Below are positions 53,466 through 62,921 of a DNA stretch of 64,000 bases, in pieces. The translations under genes were made by a program, and so were the position numbers. A model generated the notes under the pieces. It ran no database searches. It was not told the DNA's origin and was given only the letters and a program-made list of their open reading frames with translations. The DNA is from Williamsia sp. (GTDB taxonomy: Bacteria > Bacteroidota > Bacteroidia > Chitinophagales > Chitinophagaceae): assembly GCA_015069695.1 (NCBI GenBank), contig JADCRZ010000012.1:87663-151662 (forward strand), written 5' to 3'. Within the stretch, counting starts at the first letter, position 1. Every line of letters starts with the position of its first letter.

Positions 53466-56340
53466 GCATCTTCACCACAACAGCTTTCCCCGTATAAGAG
53501 ATACTCTTATCAACCTTTCCGTCCGGCTGCCATCCTTTCGGTGTGCCGGGTGTAATCCAGACTATATGGAACGTCCTGTTCTGTAACATGCCAGGAAAGT
53601 TGCCGGTTCTGGTACCGATGGTTAGTTCGCGGGTGCTTTCTTTGTACGTGATGGGAATATTGCTGAAAGCGCCCTTTTCATAATTGTAGTTCAGGTCTTC
53701 ATCTTCGTAGAGGGTGAAGCTGGCATCCTTGCCGGTGTAAACATACAGGGTGATGGTATCGGCTTTTTTCTCGGCAGTGTACTGAAGTGCAGGGCCTACG
53801 GGTAGCACGGTGCCTTCTTTTACCAGCACGGGCATGCGCTCATAGGGTGCATCGATCGTTGTGTGTTGGCCGCCTTTGTAGTATTTGCCTGAATACAGAT
53901 CATACCAGCCTTGCCCGGCAGGGAGGTAAAGTTTTTTTTGTCTTTCCTTGTAGGTGTATACCGGACATACAAGCAAGGAGGGACCGAACATAAACTGGTC
54001 GCCTATATTTTTTACTGCTGTATCAGCCGGGAAATCCATTACCAGTCCGCGCATCATCGTGTAGTCGTTGTGGTAAGTCATGCCGGCCAGGGTGTAGATA
54101 TAGGGCAGGAGGCGGTAGCGGAGCTGGTTGTAGAAGAGCATGCTTTTGTATGCCGGATGGTCTTCGGGGGCAATGTTAAAAACTTCGCGGTAGGGGAATT
54201 GTCCGTGCGAACGGAAGACCGGAACAAAGGCGCCGAACTGGAACCACCTTGCCTGCAGCTCGCGCCATTCTTCCAAATTTTCTCCGCTTGCGTTTACAAA
54301 ACGCGGGTGTACGGCAAAGCCGCCAATGTCCATGGTCCAGTAAGGAATGCCAGACATGGAGAAGTTGATGCCTGCGGGAATTTGTGATTTCATATCCCCC
54401 CAGGTAGCTGAAATATCACCACTCCAGATCGTGGCCGCATAGTGCTGTGAGCCGGCAAAACCGGAGCGGGTAAGCAGGAACACGCGTTTGTCCGGATCAA
54501 CAGAACGCTGGCCCTGGTAGATGCCTTTTGCATTTTCCAAGGGATAGGCGTTTAAGTATTCTGCTGCTGCTCCCAGGGCTGTGGGCGTCATCTGGGCCTT
54601 TCTTTTTTCGGGCGATACGTTGGAAAGAATGTCCGGTTCGCTGGCATCCATCCACCAGGCATCAACCCCCTTGCTGTACAGCTTTTTGTTGATCAGGTCC
54701 CAGAAAGCTTTTTTTGCATCGTTGTTGAACGCATCATAAAAAGTAGATACATACCCCTGTGCGATCCAGTCGCGCTGGCGGTCGGCAATATTTCTTTTGT
54801 AAAGCCAGCCTTTTGCATCAAAATCTTTGTATGCCTGGATGCCTTCATACATCTTTGGCCATACGGAAATCATAAAACGGGTGTGATATTTTTCATGGAG
54901 GTCTTTGATCAGCTGGTCGGGCGAGAGAAAGCGGGACACGTCAAAATCCTGGCTACCCCAATCATTTTCTTTCCAGTAACTCCAGTCCTGTACAATATTG
55001 TCGAGCGGTATGTTGCGCCTTCTGAATTCAACAACGGTGTTGAGCAGTTCATCCTGCGTCTTGTACCGTTCGCGGCTTTGCCAAAAACCCATGGCCCATT
55101 TGGGAACCAGGGTTGCTTTGCCGGTGATGTGGCGGTAACCGGCGATCACCTCATCCATGCTGTTGCCGGCAATAAAATAATAGTCGAGCTGCTTGCCTGC
55201 TTCAGATGAAAATGAGTATGCAGGCTTGTCTGTAGCTGGAAGGGGCGGAAGCCATCTTGTGCTGAAGTAAGACTCCGCACCGTCCGGGGTCCATAAAATT
55301 TTGATGGCGTACTTCCTGTCTTTTTGAAAAGAGAGGTTCAATACTTCGGAACCCGGGTTCCAGGCTTGCCGCCAGCGGTCTACCATCAACCTTCCATCTA
55401 TCCAAACCTTTGCAGAACCTCCGTAGGTCAGCATCATTTTATGCATGCCCTCAAAATCTGAGGCAATCGATCCTTCCCAGGTTACCGCGCCGGTTTGCGG
55501 CGTAAATTCTTTTGGCAATCCTTTTCTTGTATCATCCAGGTAGGGATAATCAATCTGTGATTCGGCCTTCGTAAAAGCGATTTGGTCGGGATGGGTCTTG
55601 TCATTGCTGTAGGAAGCTGTGAGCCAGCCGTACGTTCCTTCTTTGGAGTAAAGCTTGAAGGAAGAGAGCGGCAGGAAGGGGCGGGTATCGCCTACTTTGG
55701 TCAGTGAGTAATTGTCCCATAAGATGCCATAGTTTTTGTTGCTCACCAGAAAGGGCACGCCTACTTCGGTGTTGTTCTGGAATAAAAAGACCTGCTGGTC
55801 TTTGTAGTTGAACTGGCTGGCCTGGTGCTGGCCCAGGCCATAGTAAGCATCGTCTGCGGTGGTTTCAAATGTTTGACTGATGGCCAGGCTGGCTGCACCT
55901 TCAAATACAGCAGGGGTAAGGGTTCGGCCGTTATAGGAGCTTTCGCTCAAAAGCGGTTTGTTGTTCTTGCCAAAAAATGACACCGCACCGGTTGCAAGCA
56001 AGACCTGGGCACTGATGGCAGGCGTTTTCAACACCACCTTTCCTGCTGACTGCGATACGGTCCAGTTCTTGGGAGCAGGGGTATACACGGTGATCAGGCT
56101 TTTGACTTCCGGAAAGCTGGTGGCGGAGGAAGCCACCACGCGGATGATGTGGTCTGAAACAACTTCCAGCTTCACTGCTTTGGCGCCCCCTGAAAAGCGT
56201 GTATCCGGATAAACAATGATGCCGTTTTTTGTTTCAACAAAGTCCGCAAAGGGAGGCGTGGCCTGGGTAGAGACAAAAGTGAACAAGACAAGAACAAGAA
56301 TGAGGAAGCTATTCATCTGTTTGTGCATCATAACAATCAT
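53455..56340 (-). CDS. Glycoside hydrolase family 31 enzyme with PA14 domain (alpha-xylosidase-like)
   Basis: A 961-residue secreted GH31 enzyme. It has a signal peptide (SFLILVLVLFTFVSTQA), an N-terminal beta-sandwich, and a PA14 insert at about residues 285-365 (FEGMHKMMLTYGGSAKVWIDGRL). The barrel has nucleophile Asp565 in AWWMDASEPD and acid/base Asp642 in IWSGDISATW, and C-terminal beta domains follow. A PA14 insert at this place is known from the Cellvibrio alpha-xylosidase Xyl31A acting on xyloglucan, so that activity is plausible. Start ATG 56340 gives MIVMMHKQM before the signal; nearby ATGs at 56331, 56328 and 56316 are also possible. It ends Met-Pro-Glu-Pro-stop, with Glu-Pro-stop from repeat copy 5. 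Confidence 0.88.
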   Translation of the reverse strand: MIVMMHKQMNSFLILVLVLFTFVSTQATPPFADFVETKNGIIVYPDTRFSGGAKAVKLEVVSDHIIRVVASSATSFPEVKSLITVYTPAPKNWTVSQSAGKVVLKTPAISAQVLLATGAVSFFGKNNKPLLSESSYNGRTLTPAVFEGAASLAISQTFETTADDAYYGLGQHQASQFNYKDQQVFLFQNNTEVGVPFLVSNKNYGILWDNYSLTKVGDTRPFLPLSSFKLYSKEGTYGWLTASYSNDKTHPDQIAFTKAESQIDYPYLDDTRKGLPKEFTPQTGAVTWEGSIASDFEGMHKMMLTYGGSAKVWIDGRLMVDRWRQAWNPGSEVLNLSFQKDRKYAIKILWTPDGAESYFSTRWLPPLPATDKPAYSFSSEAGKQLDYYFIAGNSMDEVIAGYRHITGKATLVPKWAMGFWQSRERYKTQDELLNTVVEFRRRNIPLDNIVQDWSYWKENDWGSQDFDVSRFLSPDQLIKDLHEKYHTRFMISVWPKMYEGIQAYKDFDAKGWLYKRNIADRQRDWIAQGYVSTFYDAFNNDAKKAFWDLINKKLYSKGVDAWWMDASEPDILSNVSPEKRKAQMTPTALGAAAEYLNAYPLENAKGIYQGQRSVDPDKRVFLLTRSGFAGSQHYAATIWSGDISATWGDMKSQIPAGINFSMSGIPYWTMDIGGFAVHPRFVNASGENLEEWRELQARWFQFGAFVPVFRSHGQFPYREVFNIAPEDHPAYKSMLFYNQLRYRLLPYIYTLAGMTYHNDYTMMRGLVMDFPADTAVKNIGDQFMFGPSLLVCPVYTYKERQKKLYLPAGQGWYDLYSGKYYKGGQHTTIDAPYERMPVLVKEGTVLPVGPALQYTAEKKADTITLYVYTGKDASFTLYEDEDLNYNYEKGAFSNIPITYKESTRELTIGTRTGNFPGMLQNRTFHIVWITPGTPKGWQPDGKVDKSISYTGKAVVVKMPEP

Positions 56341-56545
56341 TTCATATTTACAAGAAAGTAAAGCGGGCAGGAACTGTTCTCTTGCGAATATAAAAAATGA
56401 AAGCTGACTATACACAGGAATTCCGGTTTGCAGACAGCAGGCAACCTGAACTTTTTGTTGCGGTATAGGATTCTTAAAACCGCTAACTACATCAAATAGA
56501 TGAATGCATAGGCACCCCCAAACACGCCAATATCTGGTAAAGCGA

Positions 56546-57924
56546 TTATGCGCCCGGTAGTGTAGCCGCTTCTTTCTGCGCTGTTACATCCATCGATATC
56601 CCGGAAACGCTCACTGCTTCTCCTGCTTCGTTGTAAGCAGGGAGGCCCAGGGAAAGGATCCACCTGATCCGGCTATCGGGAAGCATGACGCGGTATTCGG
56701 TTTCATACACCCGGTGTTCTTTCACCGCATCTAAATACGTCTTGTGCACCTGCGAACGATCATCGGGTAAGATCATGGAAAGCAGCGAAGAGAAATTGCA
56801 GTCTGCATCCGGAGCCAGGCCGAAATTGGTATTGTAGCGGGGCTTTGTCTTCATCGCACCTGATTTGATGTTGAGTTCGTAGGCTCCCATCTTCCCTGCA
56901 TCCAAGGCCAGTTCAAAGCGCTTGTTGGCTGCTTCCGGTTCGCTGAGGGCCAGCTTCAGGACAGAAATATCGATCGCAGAGCTGATATAGCCGCCAAAAG
57001 AGCCATCTTCCAACAGCTCCGGAGAGCCTTGTACAAGCAGCCAGGTGTATGTGCCCGAGACATGCTGCAGCCGGAATTCAGCGGAATAAGAAGCCCGGTT
57101 TTCAAAAGCTTCCAGGTAGGTATCCAGGTAGCTTTCTTTGTCGTCCGGATGAACGAGTTCCGTTAAGCCAAAAAGCAGGAGCTCTTCCAGCGACTTGCCC
57201 GTGAGCCCGCTCCAGGCCTTGCTGAGAAATACAAGATCATTCTCCGGGTCTACCATCAGGATCAACACATCTGTGCCTTCCGAAAGGGTTTTTAGCCGCG
57301 CTTCGCTTTTTTCCAGTTTCCGTTTGGTCGCTTCCAGGTCTTTGTTCTTGATCTCCAGCTGAAGCGTGGCCTTTTCCTGGCCTGCATTTATTTTGCGCAT
57401 TTCGAGCAGGTTCATGAGCTGTGCCGGCAGGATCTTGAGCGACTTGAGCTGTGTTGCCGTCAGCTCTTTGGGTTTGTTGTCGATCACGCAAACAGTTTGC
57501 AATCCGAACCCTTCAGGGTTCACCAGGGGCACGCCGGTGTAAAAAACAAGGTTGTGGGATCGCCGGTCACCAACGGATTGTCTTTAAACCGCTCGTCGTG
57601 GCGGGAGTCGGGCACAATTAAAGATTCCCGCGGAGAGTTGAGGGCATGTGCGCAGCATGAACAGTCGCGGCGGGTGTCGGAAGTGTCCGAACCCTAGTGT
57701 GATTTAAACCATTGTCTTCCTTCATCTACAAAGCTGATAACCGCAATGGGCACATCACAGATAACGGAGGCCAGGTAAGTTATGTTTTCATAATCCTGTT
57801 CAGTAAGCGTGTCCGGGATATGATACTTTCTTAACTCATGCAAACGCCTGGCTTCATAGCTGTGTTCATTGAGTTTCACTTTTTTTACTGCATAACGGAA
57901 CTGGAAAGAAGTTTTGCATATCAA
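56546..57924 (-). pseudogene. Broken GAF-PAS-PAS sensor gene (amber codon plus frameshift)
   Basis: Three consecutive pieces on the minus strand form one GAF domain followed by two PAS domains. Piece 1 (57924-57694) ends RQWFKSH and then an in-frame TAG at 57694-57696. Reading on in the same frame gives SDTSDTRRDCSCCAHAL ... PDSRHDERFKDNPLVTG, the middle of a GAF domain. At the A6 run 57541-57546 the frame then shifts by one base into piece 3, which continues PLVNPEGFGLQTVCVID and runs through two PAS domains to 56546. No kinase domain follows. It is either decaying or has sequencing errors. Piece 3 alone could be mis-annotated as an intact 328-residue PAS protein. Confidence 0.8.
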
Positions 57925-58250
57925 CGGGGTTTAATTTTCAGAAATGCGTTTATAGGTGTATGTTGTACTTTTTTTTTTGAAGTCGGAAATGGCGATTGCA
58001 TTAAATTCTTGAACAACCTACCCATGTCGAGAAGATCAGGAGCCGGTTTCAACACATGGTTTAAATAGCTGCTCATTGGAATTGGTCTTAAAAAATTATA
58101 GGGGTTGGACATCTCCCTGTTGCCGGACTTTGTTCATCATTCTCCAAAGCTTTCAGGGTTCTGGCCCTGTTGCAACCTTTCCTTTCGTGATAGATTTGCC
58201 CGATTTTTGACAAGGAAAAGGAGAATTTATTTTGAACGAATACGGCTGCT
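57925..58250. other. 326-bp intergenic region upstream of the Rph-like gene
   Basis: It has no convincing ORF. It contains a T10 run at 57971-57980 and, near its right end, a promoter candidate for the downstream gene (58169-58198). Confidence 0.4.
58169..58198 (+). promoter_or_regulatory. Candidate promoter of the Rph-like gene
   Basis: TAGATTTG (58191-58198) matches the TAnnTTTG box exactly. GTTG (58169-58172) lies 18 bp upstream and is one base off the TTTG -33 box. The ATG is at 58251. Confidence 0.55.
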
Positions 58251-60866
58251 ATGAATCTATATGTGCTTGACTTTCAGGACATCGACAAAACAAACAGGCC
58301 CGTTGTAGGTGGCAAGGGGGCAAACCTGGGTGAGCTATGCAAAGTAGAGGGGATCCCGGTACCCGATGGATTTTGTATTACAACTGATGCATTCCAAAAA
58401 ATCATCAGGGAAGTTCCATCGATAAACCCGCTGCTGGATAGGTTGTCGCTTATGGATGCCCAAGACCGCAATGAAATCTGCGAGCTAAGCGCAGAGATCC
58501 GCAGAGCCATTGAAAGTAAAGTTGTTCCGTTGGAAATACAGGAAGAGATATTCAGTCATCTTGCCCGGTTGGGAGAAAGCAGGGCTTATGCCGTACGGTC
58601 AAGCGCAACCGCAGAAGATTTGCCGACGGCTTCCTTTGCCGGCCAGCAGGATACCTATTTGAACATTACAGGAAGGAGATCTGTCCTGCAGCATATCAGT
58701 CGATGCTGGGCATCGTTGTTTACCGAGCGTGCCACTGCCTACCGCATGCAGAACGGCTTTGATCACCGCAAAGTACAGCTTGCTGTATTGGTTCAAAAAA
58801 TGATCTTCCCGGAAGCGGCAGGGATCCTATTTACAGCAGATCCTGTTTCTGCTAACAGAAAAATTGTATCTATCGATGCCGGTTTTGGATTGGGGGAGGC
58901 CCTGGTTTCCGGCAAGGTGAATCCAGACAGATACAAAGTGCGTGATGGCAAGATCTTTGATCAAAAAATAGCAGACAAGAAGCTGGCTATCTACGCTTCA
59001 GCAGGAGGTGGTATCAGCGAACAGGAGATCGATCCTGACAAGCAGAACAAACAGGTGCTGACGCATGAACAGATCTTGCAGCTCGAGCAGACAGGTAGAA
59101 AGATCGAAACCCATTTTGGCGCTCCGCAGGACATTGAATGGTGCCTGGCCGGTAGTCAGTTTTATATTGTACAAAGCCGGCCCATCACCACCTTATATCC
59201 TATTCCTTCAACAGGAGATGGAGCCTATCATGTATTTGTATCTGTTGGTCACCAGCAAATGATGACGGACCCTATAAAGCCGCTGGGGTTGTCCGTATTC
59301 CGGCTAACTGCCGGCCGGCACATGTTTGATGCAGGAGGCCGGTTGTTTGTGGACATTGCCCCCATGCTGGCCACCCCGGAGGGCAGACAGGGATTGCTCA
59401 ATACCCTGGGCAAATCTGATCCGCTTATAAGGGAGGCTTTGATCACCATCATAGAACGGGGAGATTTTACAGAGACAGTTCCAGAAAAAGAAAAGGATAC
59501 CGGTCAGGGTAATGATCCCAAAACCAAACCCATCTGGGCCTATGAGCCGTTGACTAAAAATGATCCGGCCATCGTTGCTGAACTGATCAGGCAGAGTCAA
59601 GGTGCGATAGAAGAATTAAAACAAACGATCCAAACAAAAAAAGGTACAGCCGTATTTGATTTTATCGTGGAAGATATCCAGCGCAGGAAAAAGCTTTCCG
59701 CTGAATCCGATAGCATGGGTGTGGTTTTGGCTGCCATAAGCGCTTCTGCATGGATCAATGAAAAGATCGGGGAGTGGCTGGGTGAAAAAAATGTGGCAGA
59801 CATCCTAACGCAATCTGCACCAAGCAATGTTACGTCAGAAATGGGACTGGCCTTGCTGGAGGTAGCAGATAAGATCCGCCCTTATCCCGGGATAATTCGT
59901 TATCTGCAACAGCTAAAAGAGGATGATTTCCTGCATGGACTGCTGGAATTTGAAGGAGGAAAAGGAGCCAGCGATGCTATCCGGGCTTATCTGGATAGAT
60001 ACGGCATGCGCTGCGCCGGTGAAATTGATATTACCAGAACGCGTTGGAGCGAAAAACCTGCAGTACTTGTTCCCCTGATTCTCAGCAACGTCAAGAATTT
60101 TGGTCCGCATGCCAGCAAGGAGAAATTTGAGCAGGGCCTGCAACAAGCAGCACAGAAAAAACAGGAGTTGCTGGATGGGTTGAAGCAATTACCTGATGGC
60201 GGTCAAAAGGCGCTGGAAACGGAAGAAAAGATCAGTCTGCTCCGAAACTACATCGGGTATCGTGAGTATCCGAAATATGAAATTGTAAACCGCTACTTTA
60301 TCTATAAACAGGCATTGCTCAAAGAAGTTGAACAGCTTGTGCAAGCCCATGTTCTTTCAGCAACGGAAGACAGCTACTACCTCAGCTTCGAGGAGCTCCG
60401 CGAAGCCGTGCGCACCCACCAGGTGCAAGATGGGCTCATCAGCAAACGAAAGGAAGCGTACACACTCTATGAAAAACTCACACCGCCCCGGGTAATGACT
60501 TCCGATGGTGAGATCATTACAGGTGCATACAAGCGGGAAAACATCCCCGCAGATGCCCTTGCAGGATTGCCTGTTTCTTCCGGCCTCATTGAGGGGCGCG
60601 CCCGTGTGATCTTAAACATGGAAGAAGCCGAACTGGAAAGGGGAGACATCCTGGTTACTTCGTTTACTGATCCCAGTTGGACTACCCTCTTTGTTTCTAT
60701 CAAAGGACTGGTAACAGAAGTGGGCGGACTCATGACCCATGGAGCTGTTATCGCCCGCGAATACGGCATCCCGGCTGTGGTGGGCGTTGAAAATGCAACA
60801 AAACTGATAAAGGATGGCCAACAGATTCGTGTGCATGGAACAGATGGGTTTGTAGAGTTGCTATGA
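58251..60866 (+). CDS. rph: Rifampin phosphotransferase-like (PEP synthase family)
   Basis: An 871-residue protein with the three-part layout of rifampin phosphotransferases: an ATP-grasp/PPDK N-terminal domain (VGGKGANLGELC, RSSATAEDLPTASFAGQQDTYL), a central rifampin-binding domain starting after VSVGHQQMMTDPIKPLG, and a C-terminal swivelling His domain (GGLMTHGAVIAREYGIPAVVG, His830). These enzymes use ATP to phosphorylate the ansa-bridge hydroxyl of rifamycins. Length and His position agree with the Listeria enzyme (about 867 residues, His825), and the 870-residue size with a central domain argues against PEP synthase. Activity on rifamycins is inferred. It appears monocistronic. Confidence 0.85.
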   Translation: MNLYVLDFQDIDKTNRPVVGGKGANLGELCKVEGIPVPDGFCITTDAFQKIIREVPSINPLLDRLSLMDAQDRNEICELSAEIRRAIESKVVPLEIQEEIFSHLARLGESRAYAVRSSATAEDLPTASFAGQQDTYLNITGRRSVLQHISRCWASLFTERATAYRMQNGFDHRKVQLAVLVQKMIFPEAAGILFTADPVSANRKIVSIDAGFGLGEALVSGKVNPDRYKVRDGKIFDQKIADKKLAIYASAGGGISEQEIDPDKQNKQVLTHEQILQLEQTGRKIETHFGAPQDIEWCLAGSQFYIVQSRPITTLYPIPSTGDGAYHVFVSVGHQQMMTDPIKPLGLSVFRLTAGRHMFDAGGRLFVDIAPMLATPEGRQGLLNTLGKSDPLIREALITIIERGDFTETVPEKEKDTGQGNDPKTKPIWAYEPLTKNDPAIVAELIRQSQGAIEELKQTIQTKKGTAVFDFIVEDIQRRKKLSAESDSMGVVLAAISASAWINEKIGEWLGEKNVADILTQSAPSNVTSEMGLALLEVADKIRPYPGIIRYLQQLKEDDFLHGLLEFEGGKGASDAIRAYLDRYGMRCAGEIDITRTRWSEKPAVLVPLILSNVKNFGPHASKEKFEQGLQQAAQKKQELLDGLKQLPDGGQKALETEEKISLLRNYIGYREYPKYEIVNRYFIYKQALLKEVEQLVQAHVLSATEDSYYLSFEELREAVRTHQVQDGLISKRKEAYTLYEKLTPPRVMTSDGEIITGAYKRENIPADALAGLPVSSGLIEGRARVILNMEEAELERGDILVTSFTDPSWTTLFVSIKGLVTEVGGLMTHGAVIAREYGIPAVVGVENATKLIKDGQQIRVHGTDGFVELL

Positions 60867-60914
60867 GAAAGCGCAGGAAATAAAGTGCCTGCATTTCGAT
60901 TTCCTGATTGCTCC

Positions 60915-61667
60915 TTATTCAAGCAATGCCGACAGGGATTGCTGCGCCTGAATTTCATGCAGAAACTTTTGCAAGCCTCTGTAAGTTGCTTTGTAGAGAA
61001 GGACTGCCATGCTGATCCGCTTTACACCACAGCCAGACAACGCAGAAGCTGAAAATGTTTTGGAATTGCCAACGATATTCAGCGGAAGGGTAGTGCCGGC
61101 GGCAATCTGTCTGATAAGTTCCAGGTCCTGGATCGCCGTTACAAACAAGCCATCGGCACCTGCTTCTTTGTATAGCTGCGCCCTTCTGACGGTTGTTTCC
61201 AGGGGCGAGGGCAACTTCAGCAGAAAGGCATCAGTTCTGGCGTTGATAAACAACCGTTGATTTGTTTTCTCCAGGTAATCTTTTAAGGCCGCCAGTTTCT
61301 TCAGGTAAAGATCTTCGCCCTGCCAGTCTTCCAGGTTAATACCTGCAACGCCAAGATCCAGCAACGTTTGTACGTTTTTATTCAGCACTGCTGCATCATC
61401 CGAATAGCCCCTTTCCATATCTACCGTAAGGGGAATGCCGGTACTTGCCTTTATTCTTTTGACGATATACAACAGTTCACCAAAAGGGATCTGCTCTCCG
61501 TCTGCATAACCAAGTGAATTGGCAACGGCACCGCTGGAGGTCGCTATCGCTTTGAACCCCGCCTGTTCAGCCATCCGGGCGCTTTCCACGTTCCAGACGT
61601 TTGCCAGGACAAAAGGTTCCGTGTTATGATGTAACTGGTAAAATAGTTCGAATGCTGACATGGTCAA
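60915..61667 (-). CDS. Isocitrate lyase/PEP mutase family protein
   Basis: A 250-residue TIM-barrel protein of the PEP mutase/isocitrate lyase superfamily. ANVWNVESARMAEQAGFKAIATSS lies near the N-terminus, PLTVDMERGYSDD carries metal-site residues, and GINLEDW follows. Members cleave or rearrange C-C or C-P bonds of 2-oxo acid-like substrates. This subgroup (PEP_mutase-like, sometimes oxaloacetate decarboxylase-like) has no agreed activity. ATG at 61661 (MSAFELF) is an alternative start. Confidence 0.8.
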   Translation of the reverse strand: MTMSAFELFYQLHHNTEPFVLANVWNVESARMAEQAGFKAIATSSGAVANSLGYADGEQIPFGELLYIVKRIKASTGIPLTVDMERGYSDDAAVLNKNVQTLLDLGVAGINLEDWQGEDLYLKKLAALKDYLEKTNQRLFINARTDAFLLKLPSPLETTVRRAQLYKEAGADGLFVTAIQDLELIRQIAAGTTLPLNIVGNSKTFSASALSGCGVKRISMAVLLYKATYRGLQKFLHEIQAQQSLSALLE

Positions 61668-61783
61668 TTATTTGGGTGTGAATAAAATTTCTTCTCATCA
61701 TCTCCAACCTTCCATGACGGTAAGAAGCGGATATGCATGATTGGCAGGTTCTGCATCTAAATCCTGGAAGCATATGTTGCCAA

Positions 61784-62212
61784 TCAGCTTAAATGCACCT
61801 TTAACTGATTCATATATTGGCTCCAGGCTCCTGAACAGGAATCGTAACATGCAAGATGCGGTGTCAGTCCCTGGTGTGTAAAAGTTACATGTGTTCTTTT
61901 TCTATCCTCCTCAATATCAAAGATAAGTTTTGTCTGGTTCCATTCTGCTTTATCAGCCACGAAGGAAAGCTGGCTGTCTGTTACCAGCCAAGCAATCTTT
62001 TTGCCAGGGACCAGTTCAACCAGCTTTTGTTTTGAATAATGCAGGCCATTGCCTGCTGTAAACGAAAATTCATCCTGAAGCTGCTGGCTGCTGCCGCTGA
62101 TCTGCTCGTCATAAAATCCAGACCACCATTTGTCGATTTGCAAGAGCAAGCCATAAATTTCCTGCGGTGTTTTGGTGCTCGCAAAGCAAAAAACATAATC
62201 TTTTTTGTTCAT
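61784..62212 (-). CDS. SRPBCC/AHSA1 family protein (copy A)
   Basis: A 142-residue START-like (Bet v1 fold) protein: a polar N-terminus, QEIYGLLLQIDKWWSGFY as the first helix region, KLVELVPGKKIAWLVTDSQLSF, and the C-terminal helix YDSCSGAWSQYMNQLKVHL. It is about 30% like copy B next door by eye, so a tandem duplication is likely. Ligand unknown. It follows copy B by 34 bp. Confidence 0.78.
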   Translation of the reverse strand: MNKKDYVFCFASTKTPQEIYGLLLQIDKWWSGFYDEQISGSSQQLQDEFSFTAGNGLHYSKQKLVELVPGKKIAWLVTDSQLSFVADKAEWNQTKLIFDIEEDRKRTHVTFTHQGLTPHLACYDSCSGAWSQYMNQLKVHLS

Positions 62213-62246
62213 AGCGATCCTGTTGTTGATTTGATTTTATACAAAC

Positions 62247-62747
62247 TTATTTGTCCGGCAATCCCCATTTTTCAACCAGCTCCTGGTTCAGGTTATGCTC
62301 TTGTGTATTGGGTTTTCCTTTGCCTGTCTGGATCAGCTCTTTCAGGCTTCCGTTGATATAGCTTGTCCATGCGTCACAACATACTTCATAGCATTCATAT
62401 GCGGGTACGAGTCCAATCTGTGTAAAGGTTAATTCAGTCTCTGCGCCGGCCCGGGCAATATCAAAAACCAGCTCGTTTCCTACCCATTCTCCCTTGTCCT
62501 TTGTAAAACTGAACCTGTTTTCCAGTACATGCCACACCACCTTTTTCTCCGGAATAAATTCCGTGATCCTGATCTTGCAGCGATGCACGTCTTTGTATTG
62601 GTATAAAAACACAGCATTGAGCTGGTCTGTGCTGCCTGCAATGTTCTCACTCCACCAGCCGCGTACATTGTTGATGGCTTGAAATACTTCTGCTGGTGAC
62701 TGGCTGACCACAAATTGGGTTTGGAAGTTTTTGTCTGACATGTGCAT
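62247..62747 (-). CDS. SRPBCC/AHSA1 family protein (copy B)
   Basis: A 166-residue START-like protein paralogous to copy A (AEVFQAINNVRGWWSENIAG, RITEFIPEKKVVWHVLE, YECYEVCCDAWTSYINGSLKEL), with an extra C-terminal tail of about 25 residues. ATG 62741 (MSDKNFQ) is an alternative start. It is divergent from a GlxA-type AraC regulator, an arrangement suggesting that regulator controls it. Confidence 0.78.
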   Translation of the reverse strand: MHMSDKNFQTQFVVSQSPAEVFQAINNVRGWWSENIAGSTDQLNAVFLYQYKDVHRCKIRITEFIPEKKVVWHVLENRFSFTKDKGEWVGNELVFDIARAGAETELTFTQIGLVPAYECYEVCCDAWTSYINGSLKELIQTGKGKPNTQEHNLNQELVEKWGLPDK

Positions 62748-62898
62748 ATTTTAGTTTTAACTGAATTTGTTTGATACTTGCCGTGTCTTATCCTTCGGGG
62801 AATCTTTACAAAGACGCAGTAAAGCTATTGTCTAAAGCCAACACGCAACAGGTGCTAATTAGACATTGTACGGGGTTGATTTGGACAAGGATGTTTTT

Positions 62899-62906
62899 TA
62901 CTTTTG
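62899..62906 (+). promoter_or_regulatory. -7 box of the GlxA-type regulator gene
   Basis: TACTTTTG matches TAnnTTTG and lies 15 bp before the ATG. GTTG at 62875-62878, 20 bp upstream, is a near -33 box. It overlaps the in-frame TTG at 62904, arguing against that codon as the start. Confidence 0.55.
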
Positions 62907-62921
62907 GAAAAAACAAGGGCA

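Noticed and set aside
57921..58112. Small minus-strand ORF (63 codons) upstream of the broken sensor gene
   Set aside because: It overlaps the 5' end of the sensor frame, has no domain and contains a translated poly-A tract.
60874..60906. CAGGAAAT ... ATTTCCTG inverted repeat between the rph-like and PEP-mutase-like genes
   Set aside because: An 8-bp stem with a 17-base loop and no T run is too weak to call a terminator.
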